Part shown: piece after piece, positions 1-11,997 of the stretch | Layout of the letters: each line of letters opens with the position of its first letter | Numbering within the stretch: the first letter of the stretch is position 1 | Origin: Jackrogersella multiformis | Taxonomy: Eukaryota > Ascomycota > Sordariomycetes > Xylariales > Hypoxylaceae | Direction: 5' to 3' | Assembly (NCBI GenBank): GCA_902806575.1 | Contig: CADCXD010000001.1 | Location: 682,001 to 746,000 of the forward strand | Length of the DNA: 64,000 bases | Translations under genes and position numbers: made by a program | Notes under the pieces: generated by a model | The model's input: only the letters and a program-made list of their open reading frames with translations | What the model was told of the DNA's origin: nothing | Database searches by the model: none

Positions 1-1030
1 CCTGCAGCTTATAGTTATGAATCTGAGAGTCCCAGACTTGGTCCACGCGCTTGAACTCGAGACGCCTTGCACCCGACTTGCCATTGCGCGCATTCTTCAG
101 TTTGGAAGACTTATGCTGATTGCCACCGCCTATGACATCGTCCAATCCAAGGACGTCAGAGGGAAGTCGTCTTCCGCGTCCACTGGGCGGCGGGGGGTGT
201 CCGCGACCGCCACGGACAGATTTTGAGAGGCCTGATAGTGGATCATTAAATAGGCTATTAAGGCCAATGCCGTAATTTCCATTGAGACCGGCGTTACCAA
301 AACCAGCAGAATTCAGACCTCCCATGTTGAGGCCCCCAGGACCTCCCAGGCCAGCCGATCCGAAAGCTCCATGATTGAGAGAATTAGAACCATTGATTCC
401 AGCAGCACCGCCCGCCAAAGTGAGAGAGGCAAGCTGGCGCTGCATTTGTTGCACCTGGAGTCGCATCTGGGCGAGTTCATGTTCTAGAGAGGCTTTGCTG
501 GTGTCCTCCTTGTCGAGGTCTGAGTCATCCTCGAACTCGGCATCTGAGTCACTGGTATTGTCGTCGGAGGCTTTGAGTTGCAACTTGACCTGCTTAGTGG
601 TCGTCTTGGACGACTTAGGCGTTTTCTTCTTAGTTTTTCGAGGGTCCTGGCGTTTCTTCTGGAGCCGCTTCTTCTTCAAGGTCTCCTCGGCCTCGGCCTC
701 GGATTCCGTCTCAGAGTTCTCATCTGAGGATGAGTTGGTAAAACCGTCCTCGCTATCACCCGAAGAGCTCTCACTACTCGCAGCAGATGCCTTCTTGGAC
801 TTACTAGACTTTGCCTTTTTTTCCTTCTTTCCGGGTTTACCACTAGCTTTCTTGTCGGCCTTTGGCCCTTTTGTCTTCTTACCCGTATCAGGGGTTGTGG
901 TGGACGGACCATCTTCGGCTGGGTGAGTCTTGGTGTCGTTGCCATTAGGAATATTACCCTCACGGCGGTCAGCCGAAGGGCTAGTCTTCGCTTCCTGAGA
1001 TTCCATCTTTAGGTCGATATTGGAAGCCAT
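1..1030 (-). CDS. N-terminal part of a large low-complexity protein, possibly an AAA+ ATPase-like protein (partial, runs off left edge)
   Basis: An ATG at 1030 on the minus strand opens 343 codons without a stop to the window edge. The visible part is mostly disordered: Thr/Asp-rich start, Lys-rich stretch, Ser/Glu/Asp-rich stretch, second Lys-rich stretch, a short Leu/Gln heptad region near residues 180-205 that could be a coiled coil, then a Gly/Asn/Leu-rich segment and an RGG-like patch. Just before the edge is a conserved-looking segment containing EFKRVDQVWDSQIHNYKL. From memory, similar segments precede a DUF7025/AAA ATPase core in large fungal proteins, but that core lies outside the window, so the ATPase assignment is a weak inference. 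The frame and start are clear. The 183-codon ORF on the opposite strand at 375-926 is a shadow of this Ser/Lys-rich coding. Confidence 0.7.
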   Translation of the reverse strand, partial: MASNIDLKMESQEAKTSPSADRREGNIPNGNDTKTHPAEDGPSTTTPDTGKKTKGPKADKKASGKPGKKEKKAKSSKSKKASAASSESSSGDSEDGFTNSSSDENSETESEAEAEETLKKKRLQKKRQDPRKTKKKTPKSSKTTTKQVKLQLKASDDNTSDSDAEFEDDSDLDKEDTSKASLEHELAQMRLQVQQMQRQLASLTLAGGAAGINGSNSLNHGAFGSAGLGGPGGLNMGGLNSAGFGNAGLNGNYGIGLNSLFNDPLSGLSKSVRGGRGHPPPPSGRGRRLPSDVLGLDDVIGGGNQHKSSKLKNARNGKSGARRLEFKRVDQVWDSQIHNYKLQ

Positions 1031-4000
1031 ATTAGTCACCTACACAGGTATGGCTTGATGGGCTCTGCTACCAGCAACGCGACGCGTAAGATATGGTGCT
1101 GGAAGTAAAGAGGCGCTTGAGAAATTTTGCGCAAGTAAGCAAACAAGAATGATGAATAAGTTGGTACAATAGTACTGAATATCGGCCTCAAGAACGAAAG
1201 GCGGGGAAATCCTGTCCTTGCTGCGGTGGGCACATTCAAACACTTCAACCCTCGTGGATGCTCATGACTGGTCTGATTCTGTTACCGAAGCACACCGTAT
1301 TAGCAAGAGAAGCAGAGATGAATAAAATGGGAATTAAAACGGTGTGGAAATCAGTTGTGTAATTGAACAGTGCCAAATGTCAATCTCTCTTTGGATAATC
1401 CTTCTCCTCTAGCTTCGAGTTCAAATGCGGTCGCCACGCTGTACACGGCAGTACAAGTACCCAGCGTACATCTAGTAACGCTGGCACCCTCGGTAGAGAG
1501 TAATGGTTGAGATGTTACGCACCTATCATACAGAAGTAATTCCTGGCAGGATTTCAAGTAGGGTTGAAAATAGAGTATCAAGGAAGTAAGGTATAGTAGT
1601 AGGCGGAGGGGACCAGTGGCAGGAAGAGAGGACAGGCAGACCAGAGAGGCAGCTTGTGGAATTCCCTGGCAAACTCAAGGGTTTATTTATGAAATGCCTA
1701 GAGCTACGTCGTCCATCAGGCTTCGGGAACAGCCGGAGACGTTATAACGAGAAACGAATCACAGAGGCTGTGAGATGAGTTGTAAGATACCTTGGGGAAC
1801 GGTGGATGATACAGTAATGGCCTATGAATACCTATTGTACCAGGTTGAAGGATGCAAGGTTGTGGCAGAGATAGATCAGGCAGAAAGGGCCGGGGGGAAA
1901 TATAAAAAGTTGGTGTAAAATAACACACAAATTAATGGATGGGTTTGGATGACAATAGAAAAAAAATTGTAGGTTGTTGAAGAAGTACTTTTATGAATCA
2001 AAGAATGCATGTGGGAGTTGCAAAAGTTAAACGGCGGTCTAACAGGGCTTGTACCGTTAACTTGGGATTCACTACCTAGGTCGCACGTGCACATAGACAA
2101 ATTAAAACGTAGAACAAAGGCAACAGCGATAATAGTAACCTGTTGTGCCTACCTACCTCTCGTCTCTGCCGCACTTGCACTTGATAATTGGAAGTTCAGA
2201 TGGAAGTAGGCAGGTACCTAGGTAGGTAACGAGGCAGTGGTGCCGATCAAGCTAGCCTGCATCATAACTGTAGGTAGGTACCTAGGGCTGCCAGGTAGGT
2301 GCATTTTGCATCCAATAAATCTGTAGATTCCTCCTACCTAAGAAGGCTGTGTCGATTGGTAAAGTGGGACCCATCCTGTCCATCTAAGACGTGCAGGACC
2401 TTCAATATTCATTTTCATCCCTCCTACTTCATACATATTATACGTACCTAGGTTAGGTACATATGTATATACCTGCATTATGTACCTAGGTACTTAACTT
2501 ATATAATTCCAAGTATTTGGTACGCTGGTTGGATACACGACGGTAGCGTGGCTGCAGCAGCATGTTCTACGCAAGATTCTATTAAATGTTTTAATAGTAG
2601 TTAATCGGCAAGGGCTTGTAGTGTAGTTGTAGTCCAACTATTAGTTTCCATGACTCAAGCGGCTTAATCTACATGCATATCTAGCTACCCAAGTAGATAC
2701 CCATCTTGGCTACTCGTATATGGGCTGCCTATTACCTACCTACCTAAGGTAGCATGTTGTATGTTATGTACCGATAGGTAATCAATACTGAGTACAAATT
2801 CATTTACGCGGTGTTAACATCGGGGATGTTTTGAGGAGACCGGGGAGATAGTTCTTCTCTTCTCTTGTCTTTATTATTAAGACCTACAACTTACAACTTA
2901 CAAATGTTCAAACACTGGAACGTAATGGGATGTAGATAATAGGTGCTTAGGTAGACAATCTAGGCCTCCAGATCAACCCCACTACGCCCACGCTCAAATA
3001 CTAGACGCCTTAACAAAGATCTACGTCTGGTAATCACTAAGACTGTAGGCGGCTAGAGCCATTTGCAACGCACATCCGCCGTGCTTAATGCAACCGTAGT
3101 ACATGCCCAGAATGCCGTAGGCACAAAACGGGTCAAATAAATGGTGACCGTGGCTGCGTGGTTGCCTTACGCGCCTTTAGAATACTCCAGTTAAACTGTC
3201 CGCCCTGTTTTGTCGGTCATTGGTGTCTCAAGCGGCTCGTTATATAATGCTACTGTAGCCGGGTCGCCCTCTTCTTGCCTGCAGCACTGCCACCTGACCA
3301 AGCCCAAAAAGCTGGCAGGACCAATTATGTGAATATCGCCATGTACATAGACACACCATGCCGACTAAGGCTTGGGAAATTGATTTTCATATGATGCGAG
3401 ACAGGCATATGATATGATGGACAGGTACCTAGGTAGATAAGATATGTGTTATTTGCCGAGTTCATATGTAATGCAAGGCAAAACAAAAATCCCTTTTCGG
3501 TTTGCTGCGCCGCTGGAAGCTTACGTACTTTGGCTCGAGTCGGTCATATCGATCGACCTAATGTTGTACCTTCTGCCTAAAATTCTAGGACCGCCTGGTA
3601 GGCAACCGTCTTAGGCAATTAGTTCGCCACATGGAAAATAAAAAGCAAAGACAAGGCTAAAGCCTGTCCTGATTAGAAATATAACCGACTACTAGGTAGT
3701 CGTGTATAACTTGGGACAAGACCTCTCTAGGCATATAATCCCATGGCAACGCCGGGGGTTCATAATTCCTCGCCAAGTTCGCGGCCCATACAGCCTTTCG
3801 AGGGAGCCACTGCTGTAACTTGGTTCAAGCAGGCTTCGGAGAGAATGTTACTCTTGCATTCAAAGTCCGGACCCTCACCGAATAAGCCATGCCATTCTCG
3901 AATTCCAAGGGGTTTCTGGATGGCGGAATAATTTCATCCTCGTGATCTCACGTTTTGCGACCGAGCCGGCAATCACGAAAGGCTATATGCGATGCAGCAT

Positions 4001-5639
4001 CGGAGAACCAACGGCTCTAACCGTTCGTTCATCAAATATCTGCAGCGCTACACCGACATCGCTGTCCAATCAATTAGGCGCTCTCACGAAGCCTCACCTC
4101 AACAAAAAAATTCGACCCAGGCCGGTGGAAAGGTAGGCATGCAAGAATTTACTCGCGCTTGGCGGCATATATTCGCAGGATACCCGGAATCGCACCCTGA
4201 CTGCGACATGTTTGTAACCCTCCAGATCGTCGGAGAAAGTACAGATTACCTACCTAAGGTACCTTCGGAATACGAATTTTACCTGATGGCCCAGACATTT
4301 TTGAACTGTGTAGTTTTTCCAGACTGGCGAGCTATCTCGTCGTTGTACCGGGCCTTTGCAGGAAGGGAGGCAGCGCCATCGGCTCCATCGGCTAAGGTTA
4401 GACTATGGTTGAAATGTAGATGGTGTCGCCCATCGCCCGTTGCCCGATAATTAAGTGCTCCATCTGAGAGCCGCAGCCCAAAGCTGGAGACCTGCTGCAC
4501 ACGTTGCACGAGAGAAGCGGATTCATTTGCTGGAAGCAAGCAGGATCCGTAGCCATGGAACCTGGATGCCTGGGAACCCAATGCTATAATATTAGGTAAG
4601 CTCTGCATATACATACAGTATCTTTGCTATACGGAGTGAGTCCATCGATTTATATTCCTTCCTGGTGCCGATACAAGCGGCGTGAATAGGGACGCGAACA
4701 GATCCGATTCGAGGTGCCAAGAATTAGGAGCAGATGAGCAAGGCAAATTATAAATAATGTTTGCTTAAATTTACGACAAATCGGAGAGATTGGCGCTTTC
4801 TAGGTACGGATCCTCTTCTGACGCAGTTTGCTGCGGCGCCTCTGAGCTTTTCAGAGAATGGCTAAGGTACCTTACGTAGGTAAATTGTGTAAAAACATTG
4901 AAGACGAAGTTGCAAATATAAAAGAAAATAAGAAAAATACAATTGGACGAAATGACGAAATGCTCCAAGGTTCATTTATGTAAAGCATATCTCGCTAACA
5001 GAATAAATAGTTGCATTTATCAGACTTTCTCATATTCAACTATTAGGTATTTGAGCCTATACGAGGTCTCCCTCACTCCCCACTGTAAACGTCATGTCGA
5101 CTAGTGAGCTTCTAATTCTCCAACCAGAACGCATCATAGTACCTACCTAGGTAGGTAAAAACAAGGAAGTCGCATAGCTTCGCGATAACGCCTCTCGCTA
5201 GCTATCGATAGCTACGGCATCAGTACAATTTTAGTTTAGAAGCTCTTCTAACCAACGTTCATTGTTTGTTCTTCCTTCTTTATCCCTCCCCTCTCCTCTC
5301 CAACCTTCCCATTCCCCATTCGAAACCTCCGGTTGCCGCATCGAGTCCACGACCTTTCACGATCTCTCCCTGCGATCAACTCGTGCTTTCTTCGTAATTA
5401 GCGCCGGTAACTTCCAGGACGATAATTTCGGAACCCATGGTGATTTCTCATCCGAACTAAATAAAAAAGGAGCATGGCAAGGTTCAATTGGAGGAAACTT
5501 CTAGGATGGGATCGTCATCCGTCCCATAACCATCACGATTGGTCAGTCCACGAGTACCGCCGCCGACGTAAGTTAATGAATCAGTTCACTGCCTCATATA
5601 CATCTCCATTCGCTTGAGAATCCCCATAATTGGTCAACC
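1031..5639. other. 4.6-kb spacer, AT-rich, rich in TAGGTACC-type palindromes
   Basis: No convincing gene is visible. Short ORFs (for example 3992-4450, 152 codons) have no recognisable domain and no supporting splice pattern. The segment between about 2190 and 2780 is dense in the short motif TACCTAGGTA and its variants, with further copies near 3425 and 5140. The left end presumably holds the promoter of the gene starting at 1030 and the right end that of the Yvc1-like gene. Confidence 0.6.
5268..5315 (+). promoter_or_regulatory. Pyrimidine-rich tract upstream of the Yvc1-like gene
   Basis: An almost pure C/T stretch about 330-370 bp upstream of the Yvc1-like ATG. Such tracts commonly lie just upstream of transcription starts in filamentous fungi; assignment as a core promoter element is inference from position and composition. 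Confidence 0.35.
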
Positions 5640-7552
5640 ATGAGCTCCTGGGCTAACAGACGTCGGACTATCCGCTATGAAGTCCTCCCCATTCATCGAG
5701 AAGACTCGATCGAGTCCGCCATTCCCGCTCCCGATGTCACCAAGGTTGCTCTCCGTCTACGATACCTCATCGAAGAATGCGTGCCGTGCGAAATCGAAGA
5801 AGACCGCATTACCAGGCCCCATAGCAGGGTGATCACCAGGAAGGTCATCAAGGCTGCAAAGGAAGCTGGTGGGCCGGAGAATCGTGCGTGCGTGGTTTTC
5901 TGCCTTCTAATTGTCAAGCGTTGGTTTATGCACCAAGCCTTGGTCGAATTATGGGATGCCTCTCTACATCAAGCTCGAGCTGTCGCCTGCGAGGTCATAG
6001 CGAAGCAAATCATCGAGACCGAGGAAGATATTCCATATCTGCTACAGTTCGTACTGCTTAAGCGCTATTCCATCATCGTCGACGACGAGGCCACACCTCC
6101 TGTCAATGTTATCGAGAAAGCTGTGGATATGCATGCTCTGCGTGTGATCGGTTCTTCCGGTTACCAGAAGTGCATCAACTATCTATGGAAAGGCTGGCTT
6201 GTCCAAGATGAGAACGATCCTGCGAGTTTCGTCGACTACAAGGATCGCGACAATACTACTTTCTTGCTACATCTAGATCCCGATCGCATGCGCGCTCCTA
6301 TGTACCAGAATGCCTTCCAGCTGATTACATCCATTATTTACCTGGCTCTCTACACCGGCGCTATCAACACCATCAACCCAAGTGGAGACCTTGACTTCGT
6401 CGAGATCCTTCTTTATGTCTTCACCTTCGGCTTCATTTTCGATGAACTCACCAAGTTATATAAAGCCGGCTACCAAATCCTTAGTTTCTGGAACGCATTC
6501 AATACTGGCCTGTACTCGCTCCTGATGGTATCGCTTGCTATGCGCCTAGTCGCATATTCCCATCCACAGGATGATGGTAATTCCCGTCAGAAATTCAACC
6601 AGCTCTCTTACAACTTCCTCGCATTTACGGCACCTATGTTCTGGGCTCGCTTGTTACTCTACCTTGACTCGTTTCGCTTCTTCGGCGCCATGCTTGTTGT
6701 GCTGAAGGTGATGATGAAAGAGAGTATTATCTTTTTTGCCTTGCTGGCTGTCGTCATGTAAGTTCGTCCTAGTAAGAAAAACTAAATATGTTAATACTAA
6801 TGTATTAAACTTTCAGTATCGGTTTCCTCCAGGCCTTCATCGGGATGGATTACGCAGATGACATGACCGGAGAAGATACCATGTTCATCCTTCAGGCCAT
6901 GGCAAATGCCATCATGCAGAGCCCGGATTTTAGTGGCTTCGAGCGCTTCAGTCCGCCGTTCGGAATTATTCTTTATTATCTATTTACCTTTGTTGTCATG
7001 GTCATCCTCTTGAACGTGCTTATTGCACTTTACAATAGCGCATACGAGGATATATACGACAACGCCGATGATGAGTTCCTTGCGCTGTTTTCTCAGAAGA
7101 CTATGCAGTTTGTCCGGGCTCCTGATGAGAATGTTTTCATTGCCCCCTTTAACTTGATTGAAATATTTCTCTTGGTCATTCCTTTGGAATGGTGGATGCC
7201 CAAGGCGCAATATGAGCGCCTCAATGATATTGTAATGGGAATAATTTACTCCCCACTATTGTTCTGTTCTGCCTGGTTTGAAGTTAGAATGGCCAGAGAC
7301 ATTCGGAGTAACAGGAGAAGGGGCGAGGAAGACGACGACACCGAGGAAGAATGGGAACAGATGGCGGACGCAGTCGACTTTGAAGGAGACGGTTGGGCAA
7401 AGACGGTCGCCGAAAGCAAAGCCAATATTGAGGATGACCCGGCCGTAATCGAGGTCAAGAAACTGAGAGACGAAGTGGAGCAACTCAAAGGACTTCTTGT
7501 GAATCTCACCAAGAGTCTTAAGGACAAGAGCGAAAGCGAAAGTCTACTTTGA
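5640..7552 (+). CDS. yvc1: Yvc1/TRPY-type vacuolar calcium-release cation channel
   Basis: Two exons, 5640-6757 and 6817-7552, with a 59-nt intron carrying a GTAAGT donor, a TACTAAT branch site and a TTTCAG acceptor, give 617 residues, close to the 675 of yeast Yvc1. The soluble N-terminal half is followed from about residue 225 by hydrophobic segments. The last one contains NVLIALYNSAY, the conserved end of the final transmembrane helix in fungal TRP channels. The C-terminal tail is acidic and ends in a Lys/Glu/Leu heptad stretch (EVKKLRDEVEQLKGLL) likely to form a coiled coil. Members of this family release Ca2+ from the vacuole on osmotic or mechanical stimulation. The intron falls just before the pore region. 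Identification is strong; the start is the only ATG compatible with the full conserved N-terminus. Confidence 0.92.
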
Positions 7553-8441
7553 CGTGGAATGGACGCGAACTTCCCCAGCAAAAGCTAGGGTTCTTTAATT
7601 GGTCGTTGAGGTCAGTTCCCCTGTTGGTCGAGGCTCGACATAGGTACCTAGGATACCAATTTGGCCACCGGTTGCATCGGAGTTATTGGGCTGGTTAGGC
7701 AAGGGGTGGATGGCTGTATACGTATATTTATGAGGGTACGATATAAGACGACTAATGACCCAGGCCAAATACCTTTACGACGAATGGCTTCACCCAGCCA
7801 TTGCACGGCATCAAGTTTTACTTCTTGTACTATTAAGGATAATATATATCGAAAATGAAAACGAATGCTACGTACTTCATTACTACCTACTTCAATTATA
7901 ATGCTTGATTACTGGGTTTTAATTGGATTTGGCTTACCTTTGATCTATTATTATCATAGTTCCACATATATTGAGGCACTCGTAAACTGGTACTTACATT
8001 CAACTTTCTTCAGATATCTCTTTGTCCATCTGACCCTCCTTGCTCTTACTTCAACTCACAAGGATATACAACAACGATCCATATGACTAGGCGTCTGACA
8101 TTCTTTCAAGATTGACAAGACAAAGCCTATACACGAAAGTAAGATCATAGGAGACGGCGATAGGATATTACACAATGACCATTAACAACAAAAGAATATC
8201 TACATCTGAAAGGACGGGGGCCATTATATCATTGCTATCATATATATAGGTAGGTAATCGCCTTCATAAAATGCTACGGACTTCTCAGATTCTTGATAAC
8301 CTACGTCCCTTAAACTACTCACCTCCATCCAGAACATCGCTGAACCCGATATAAACCCCCAAATCCACAACACCATCATCTCCATCTCCATATCCCCTAC
8401 GAAACCACCACCCTCATCATCCAACCCAACCCAACCCAACC
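7553..8441. other. 0.9-kb AT-rich spacer
   Basis: Short ORFs only, none with recognisable content. Just before the following small ORF is a run of CCCAA units (about 8424-8439), a simple repeat directly upstream of its ATG. Confidence 0.5.
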
Positions 8442-8747
8442 ATGTCCCCCAGCCGCCCCTGCGCCTGCACGCACTGCCGCTGCCGGCGCCTGGCGCAAGA
8501 GCCGGACTACTATTACAACCCGGACCTTTCCCCCGACTCAAGCCCAGCCCCGCCGCCGGCCCTCTGCCTCGTATGCGAGCGCGTGGAGCTGTGGGGCAAG
8601 AACGACGCCGCGTACCGCGGCTGCCGGTGCACGTGCCGGTGCAAGCTGCAGCGCGAAGACGGCTCGCCGCTGTGCGGCGACTGCGGCGAGCAGCACCGGC
8701 TCGACCCGCGGCGGCACCGCGCGCATGGGAAGGGGGGAGATAGGTAG
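8442..8747 (+). CDS. Small Cys-rich putative zinc-binding protein (hypothetical)
   Basis: A single 101-codon ORF of markedly higher GC content than its flanks, with a favourable start context (AACC before ATG). It has paired cysteines in several clusters: CACTHCRC near the start, CLVC in the middle, CRCTCRC, then CGDC followed by a histidine, and a basic His/Arg tail. This spacing suggests one or two small zinc-ribbon-like folds, separated by a Pro/Ser-rich linker. No named family was recognised. The opposite strand is also open (8224-8766), as happens in GC-rich DNA, but its product is an Arg/Ala-rich composition typical of antisense reading. No intron is needed. Function unknown; a Cys-rich regulator or metal binder would fit. 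Confidence 0.5.
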   Translation: MSPSRPCACTHCRCRRLAQEPDYYYNPDLSPDSSPAPPPALCLVCERVELWGKNDAAYRGCRCTCRCKLQREDGSPLCGDCGEQHRLDPRRHRAHGKGGDR

Positions 8748-9445
8748 GTAGGCTCGGGAAACGCAAGGGGAGGGGGTGAAGATTAGGTATAGCGTATGAA
8801 GATATATATATCAGATTTGTGAGTTATGATCGCAGGTTTCGTGTTACTCTTATGAATATCCGACTTACCGTGATTATGGCTTACCTATGTATAATGGGTG
8901 TGGGTTTGTGTTGGTCTAACATAGGTAGGTACTTACCTGGACATATATACTTACTTTCAACTGTACAGCCCCTAAATCCAACTCACCGAAAATCTAAAGC
9001 TTGTGTAATAGGCGAAATGGGGGATCACGGAATAAAGATGACTACTGGCATGGTAGGCGACGTTAGGACATTCAGGTTAGTATCGAGGTTCATCGAAATC
9101 AAATATATAACTAGTAAAAGTGTAAAAGCTGGTGTATTCATTGATAACTCGTATGCTCACCTCATAAATAGTGATTACTGACTCACTCATAGCCCCTTAA
9201 GATCAGGTACCGTACCGACATAGACTATGCGATGTGGAACGTTTAATGATATAGCAGATGCTGATGCTGCATGCAGATTCGTCATCTATATACCATAAGA
9301 CTAGGCACACTGTTTTAGAAAACGACCGTGAATCCATCTCGTGAGCCCCTGGGCCAGTGTTTACCCCCGGCATCGCCGGGAAGCCATTAGGTACTGACCT
9401 GGACATAGTGTTGCCTGTCAAAAACTGCGACCTTGATCTAAACAT
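8748..9445. other. 0.7-kb spacer
   Basis: AT-rich, with a few TAGGTAGGT copies. The 120-codon ORF at 8819-9181 starts only with GTG and has no recognisable domain; I see no gene here. Confidence 0.5.
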
Positions 9446-11251
9446 TCAGATCTTCTGCGCCCATTCGCTCCTTGCTACCCAGGCCCTCATCTTCTTGCCG
9501 TAAATGTAGCTGGGAATGGTAAGGAGACTAATTCCCAGGTTCAAGAGCGCAATCCCCGTGAACAGAGTCTCGGGTCCGAACTTAGCAAGCAGGCCGTTTC
9601 CGATAGTCGAAGCGATGAAGCTTAGTAGCGCCTTGACGAAGTTGATAGTTACGAAGGCCTGGTTGGCATCCTTGGTATGGCAGTCGATGACGTAGCTGAT
9701 CGCGGCCTGGGCGGCGAAGGGGACGGCTATGGAGTGCATGGTGATCCACACCAGACACCATTCCAGGGGCAAACCTCTGGAGGTTGAAATCCCGAAACCG
9801 ATAAAGCCTGCCGTCGAAAGGGGAATGGCAAGGGCCATGAGCACGAGGCGGAACTCGGGCTCGAAAATGCCGTTGTTGCGCTTTGCCATCCAGATTGGAA
9901 TAGCATCGGCCATCCACCCTGACAGCGGCGTGAAGACGAGAGCGCCGATGGCCAAGGGGATGTTGGTGAGTCCGACCTGCGAGGGGTTGAGATTGTACGG
10001 AGGCGCGGAGAAAATACCGACGGACAGGACACCAATCATCAAGAGCCAGCAGAAGAAAGAGGCATAGACGAGAGTGGAGAAGATGACGGCGGGGAATAAG
10101 ATCAAAGGGAACGGCTTCAACACACCCTTCCAGAAGGAATCATTAGTTAGGCGGCCACGGAAGAGGCGGAGTTGGCTCTTGAAAGTCTCCTTAGGCTCTT
10201 GGGATAGGTCCCCGCCTTTCTCGTCCTTCCAATCTACCGAAGCGGCCGAGCCCGGACGCTGGTCGATGGGATCGCGCGACTTTGTATACGTGGTTTCGAC
10301 GACGACGAAGTACATAAAGGGCAAGATTAGGCAAAAGATGAGCGCGCTGACGGCGAAAGTTCCGGAGATGCCGAGGGACTCGATGATGAAGCCGGAGATG
10401 ATCTGGCCTAGCAAAACACCCGTCGCTAACATGACACCCCACATCGAAAGACGGAGCCCTCTTTGGTGGACGAAAAACATATCAGAAACCGTAGACGTGA
10501 CGAGGGTCTCCAACGGAGCCGATACGATACCCTGGAAAACGCGCATTGCGGCCAACGACGGGAAAGTCTATCATGTTTCTTAGCATAAAAAAAGGGTAAA
10601 GAGGTATTGCTGCTCAACTTACATTGGCAAATGTACCCCAGATGTTAGATGCCAACAGCAACACTGTCGAAATCACGAAGAACGGTCTTTTGCCCCAAAT
10701 ATTTGCGCCAGAAGCCGTAAAGAAGGTTATCGCGCCGGTAAATAGAAGGATGGAGCCGACCATCCACGTAGAGACAGTATCCAGGTCCATATCGAACTGC
10801 TCGCTGATGATCACCAAACCCGGGGAGATCATAGGACCCAATCTGCGTATGTCAGGCCATCTGCGTTGCTTAAAGCTTTCCTACTAAATCGACTTACGAG
10901 GTTGTGACGCCGGAGCTGAAGGCGAGGATGAGCATAATCGAGTCTTTCCTTATATTCGACCACTATACCCTTGAGTTAGTCCCGACTTAGTATTCGTCAT
11001 TGCACACGAGGGACACTGACGTTGAGCGGGTCGTTCGGCGAGTCGCTTGGCTGCGGAATAAGTATGATATCGCCATCCTTTTTTAACTCGTTGGTGCTTG
11101 CTAGAGGTATATATTTAGCTGCGATCCTACGAGCCGTAGTAGTCGATGATCAAGAATTACCTGTGTCTGCGGACGGCCCCTGCTCCTCACCCAGCTTGGA
11201 GGTTCCCGGAGGCCTGTCCATAAGCCGATCTTCCAATACCCAGAGACCCAT
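9446..11251 (-). CDS. MFS transporter, DHA1/HOL1-like (drug:H+ antiporter type)
   Basis: Five exons on the minus strand (11251-11161, 11118-11021, 10962-10898, 10842-10623, 10567-9446) give 531 residues. The N-terminus carries the usual sequence ahead of the first helix of this group (LIPQPSDSPNDPLN followed by W). Helix 1 and 2 residues are spread over exons 3 and 4, with GANIWGKRP as the loop 2-3 MFS signature. A Lys/Glu-rich central loop separates two six-helix halves, and the protein ends soon after the last helix (YGKKMRAWVARSEWAQKI). Twelve membrane segments are expected in the plasma membrane. Substrate cannot be told from sequence; HOL1-like members move polyamines, cations or drugs. 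The first intron (42 nt) is short and its acceptor (GCAG before 11118) was chosen by frame; the second uses a GTCAGT donor. Confidence 0.85.
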
Positions 11252-11976
11252 TTTGAAGGAAAATAGTAAAATAAATTCTATTTATTTTTTAAGACACAAA
11301 AAGAAAAAAAGGTCAAATTATTAAAGTGAATGAAAATAAAAAAACACTGCCGGCAGTGTCTGGTCGGATGGTTGAAGAGAAAGGAGATGACGAGAAAGGG
11401 AAAAATTATATCAAGTCAGCGGCATCGCGAAATACTTATTTCAACTACCCTGTGAAGATCAATTGGCATAGATGATGATTAATAATGAATATCGCGTGTT
11501 TGTTGTGATAATCGACCTGGCTGCCCTTGTGTCAAGCCGTCGATCATCGGATGGACAAGAGCACGAAGACGTCGCAGGACCAGGGGTGGCGTCGTGCTGG
11601 TTCGCTGGGTGTGAACAATGGAGATATACCTGCCTAGGTACATGGAGGACTGGGCCACATGTTTGCGCGTCCTGTCGAAAAGAAGAATGGACCAGTAGAA
11701 ACACACCCACAATTCCAAGATATTGGCAGGGCCAGTGCGATTGATCTTCATCTTGAGTGTTCCGTCTTCGTATGCTGGTCTGTCTGTCTGGCTGTCTGGA
11801 TGGTATGCCATCTCAGGCGCTCAGCGGAGACTTCAACGTGGATCGCCAGGATGATAAAACATCATATCCCTTCCACGACTCAGTCGGAAACTAACCAAAA
11901 CCCCTGTCGATCTGGCTCAGTCCACCGGCAGTTGTGTTTAATCTACGGGTTCTGGCCCGCACGCACATACACACCT

Positions 11977-11997
11977 CATACATACATACATACATAC
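11977..11997. repeat. (CATA)n microsatellite
   Basis: Five CATA units in a row, immediately followed by a TACCTAGGTACATA copy of the dispersed palindrome. Confidence 0.85.

Noticed and set aside
375..926. 183-codon plus-strand ORF
   Set aside because: Antisense to the open, low-complexity coding frame of the gene starting at 1030; Ser/Phe/Leu-rich composition is a mirror of Lys/Glu/Ser codons.
3992..4450. 152-codon ORF in the first spacer
   Set aside because: No recognisable domain, overlapping ORFs in other frames, no clear splice or promoter signals.
8224..8766. 180-codon minus-strand ORF
   Set aside because: Antisense of the Cys-rich small ORF; Arg/Ala/Gly-rich product typical of reading GC-rich DNA backwards.
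8819..9181. 120-codon ORF
   Set aside because: Starts only with GTG, no domain, AT-rich spacer context.
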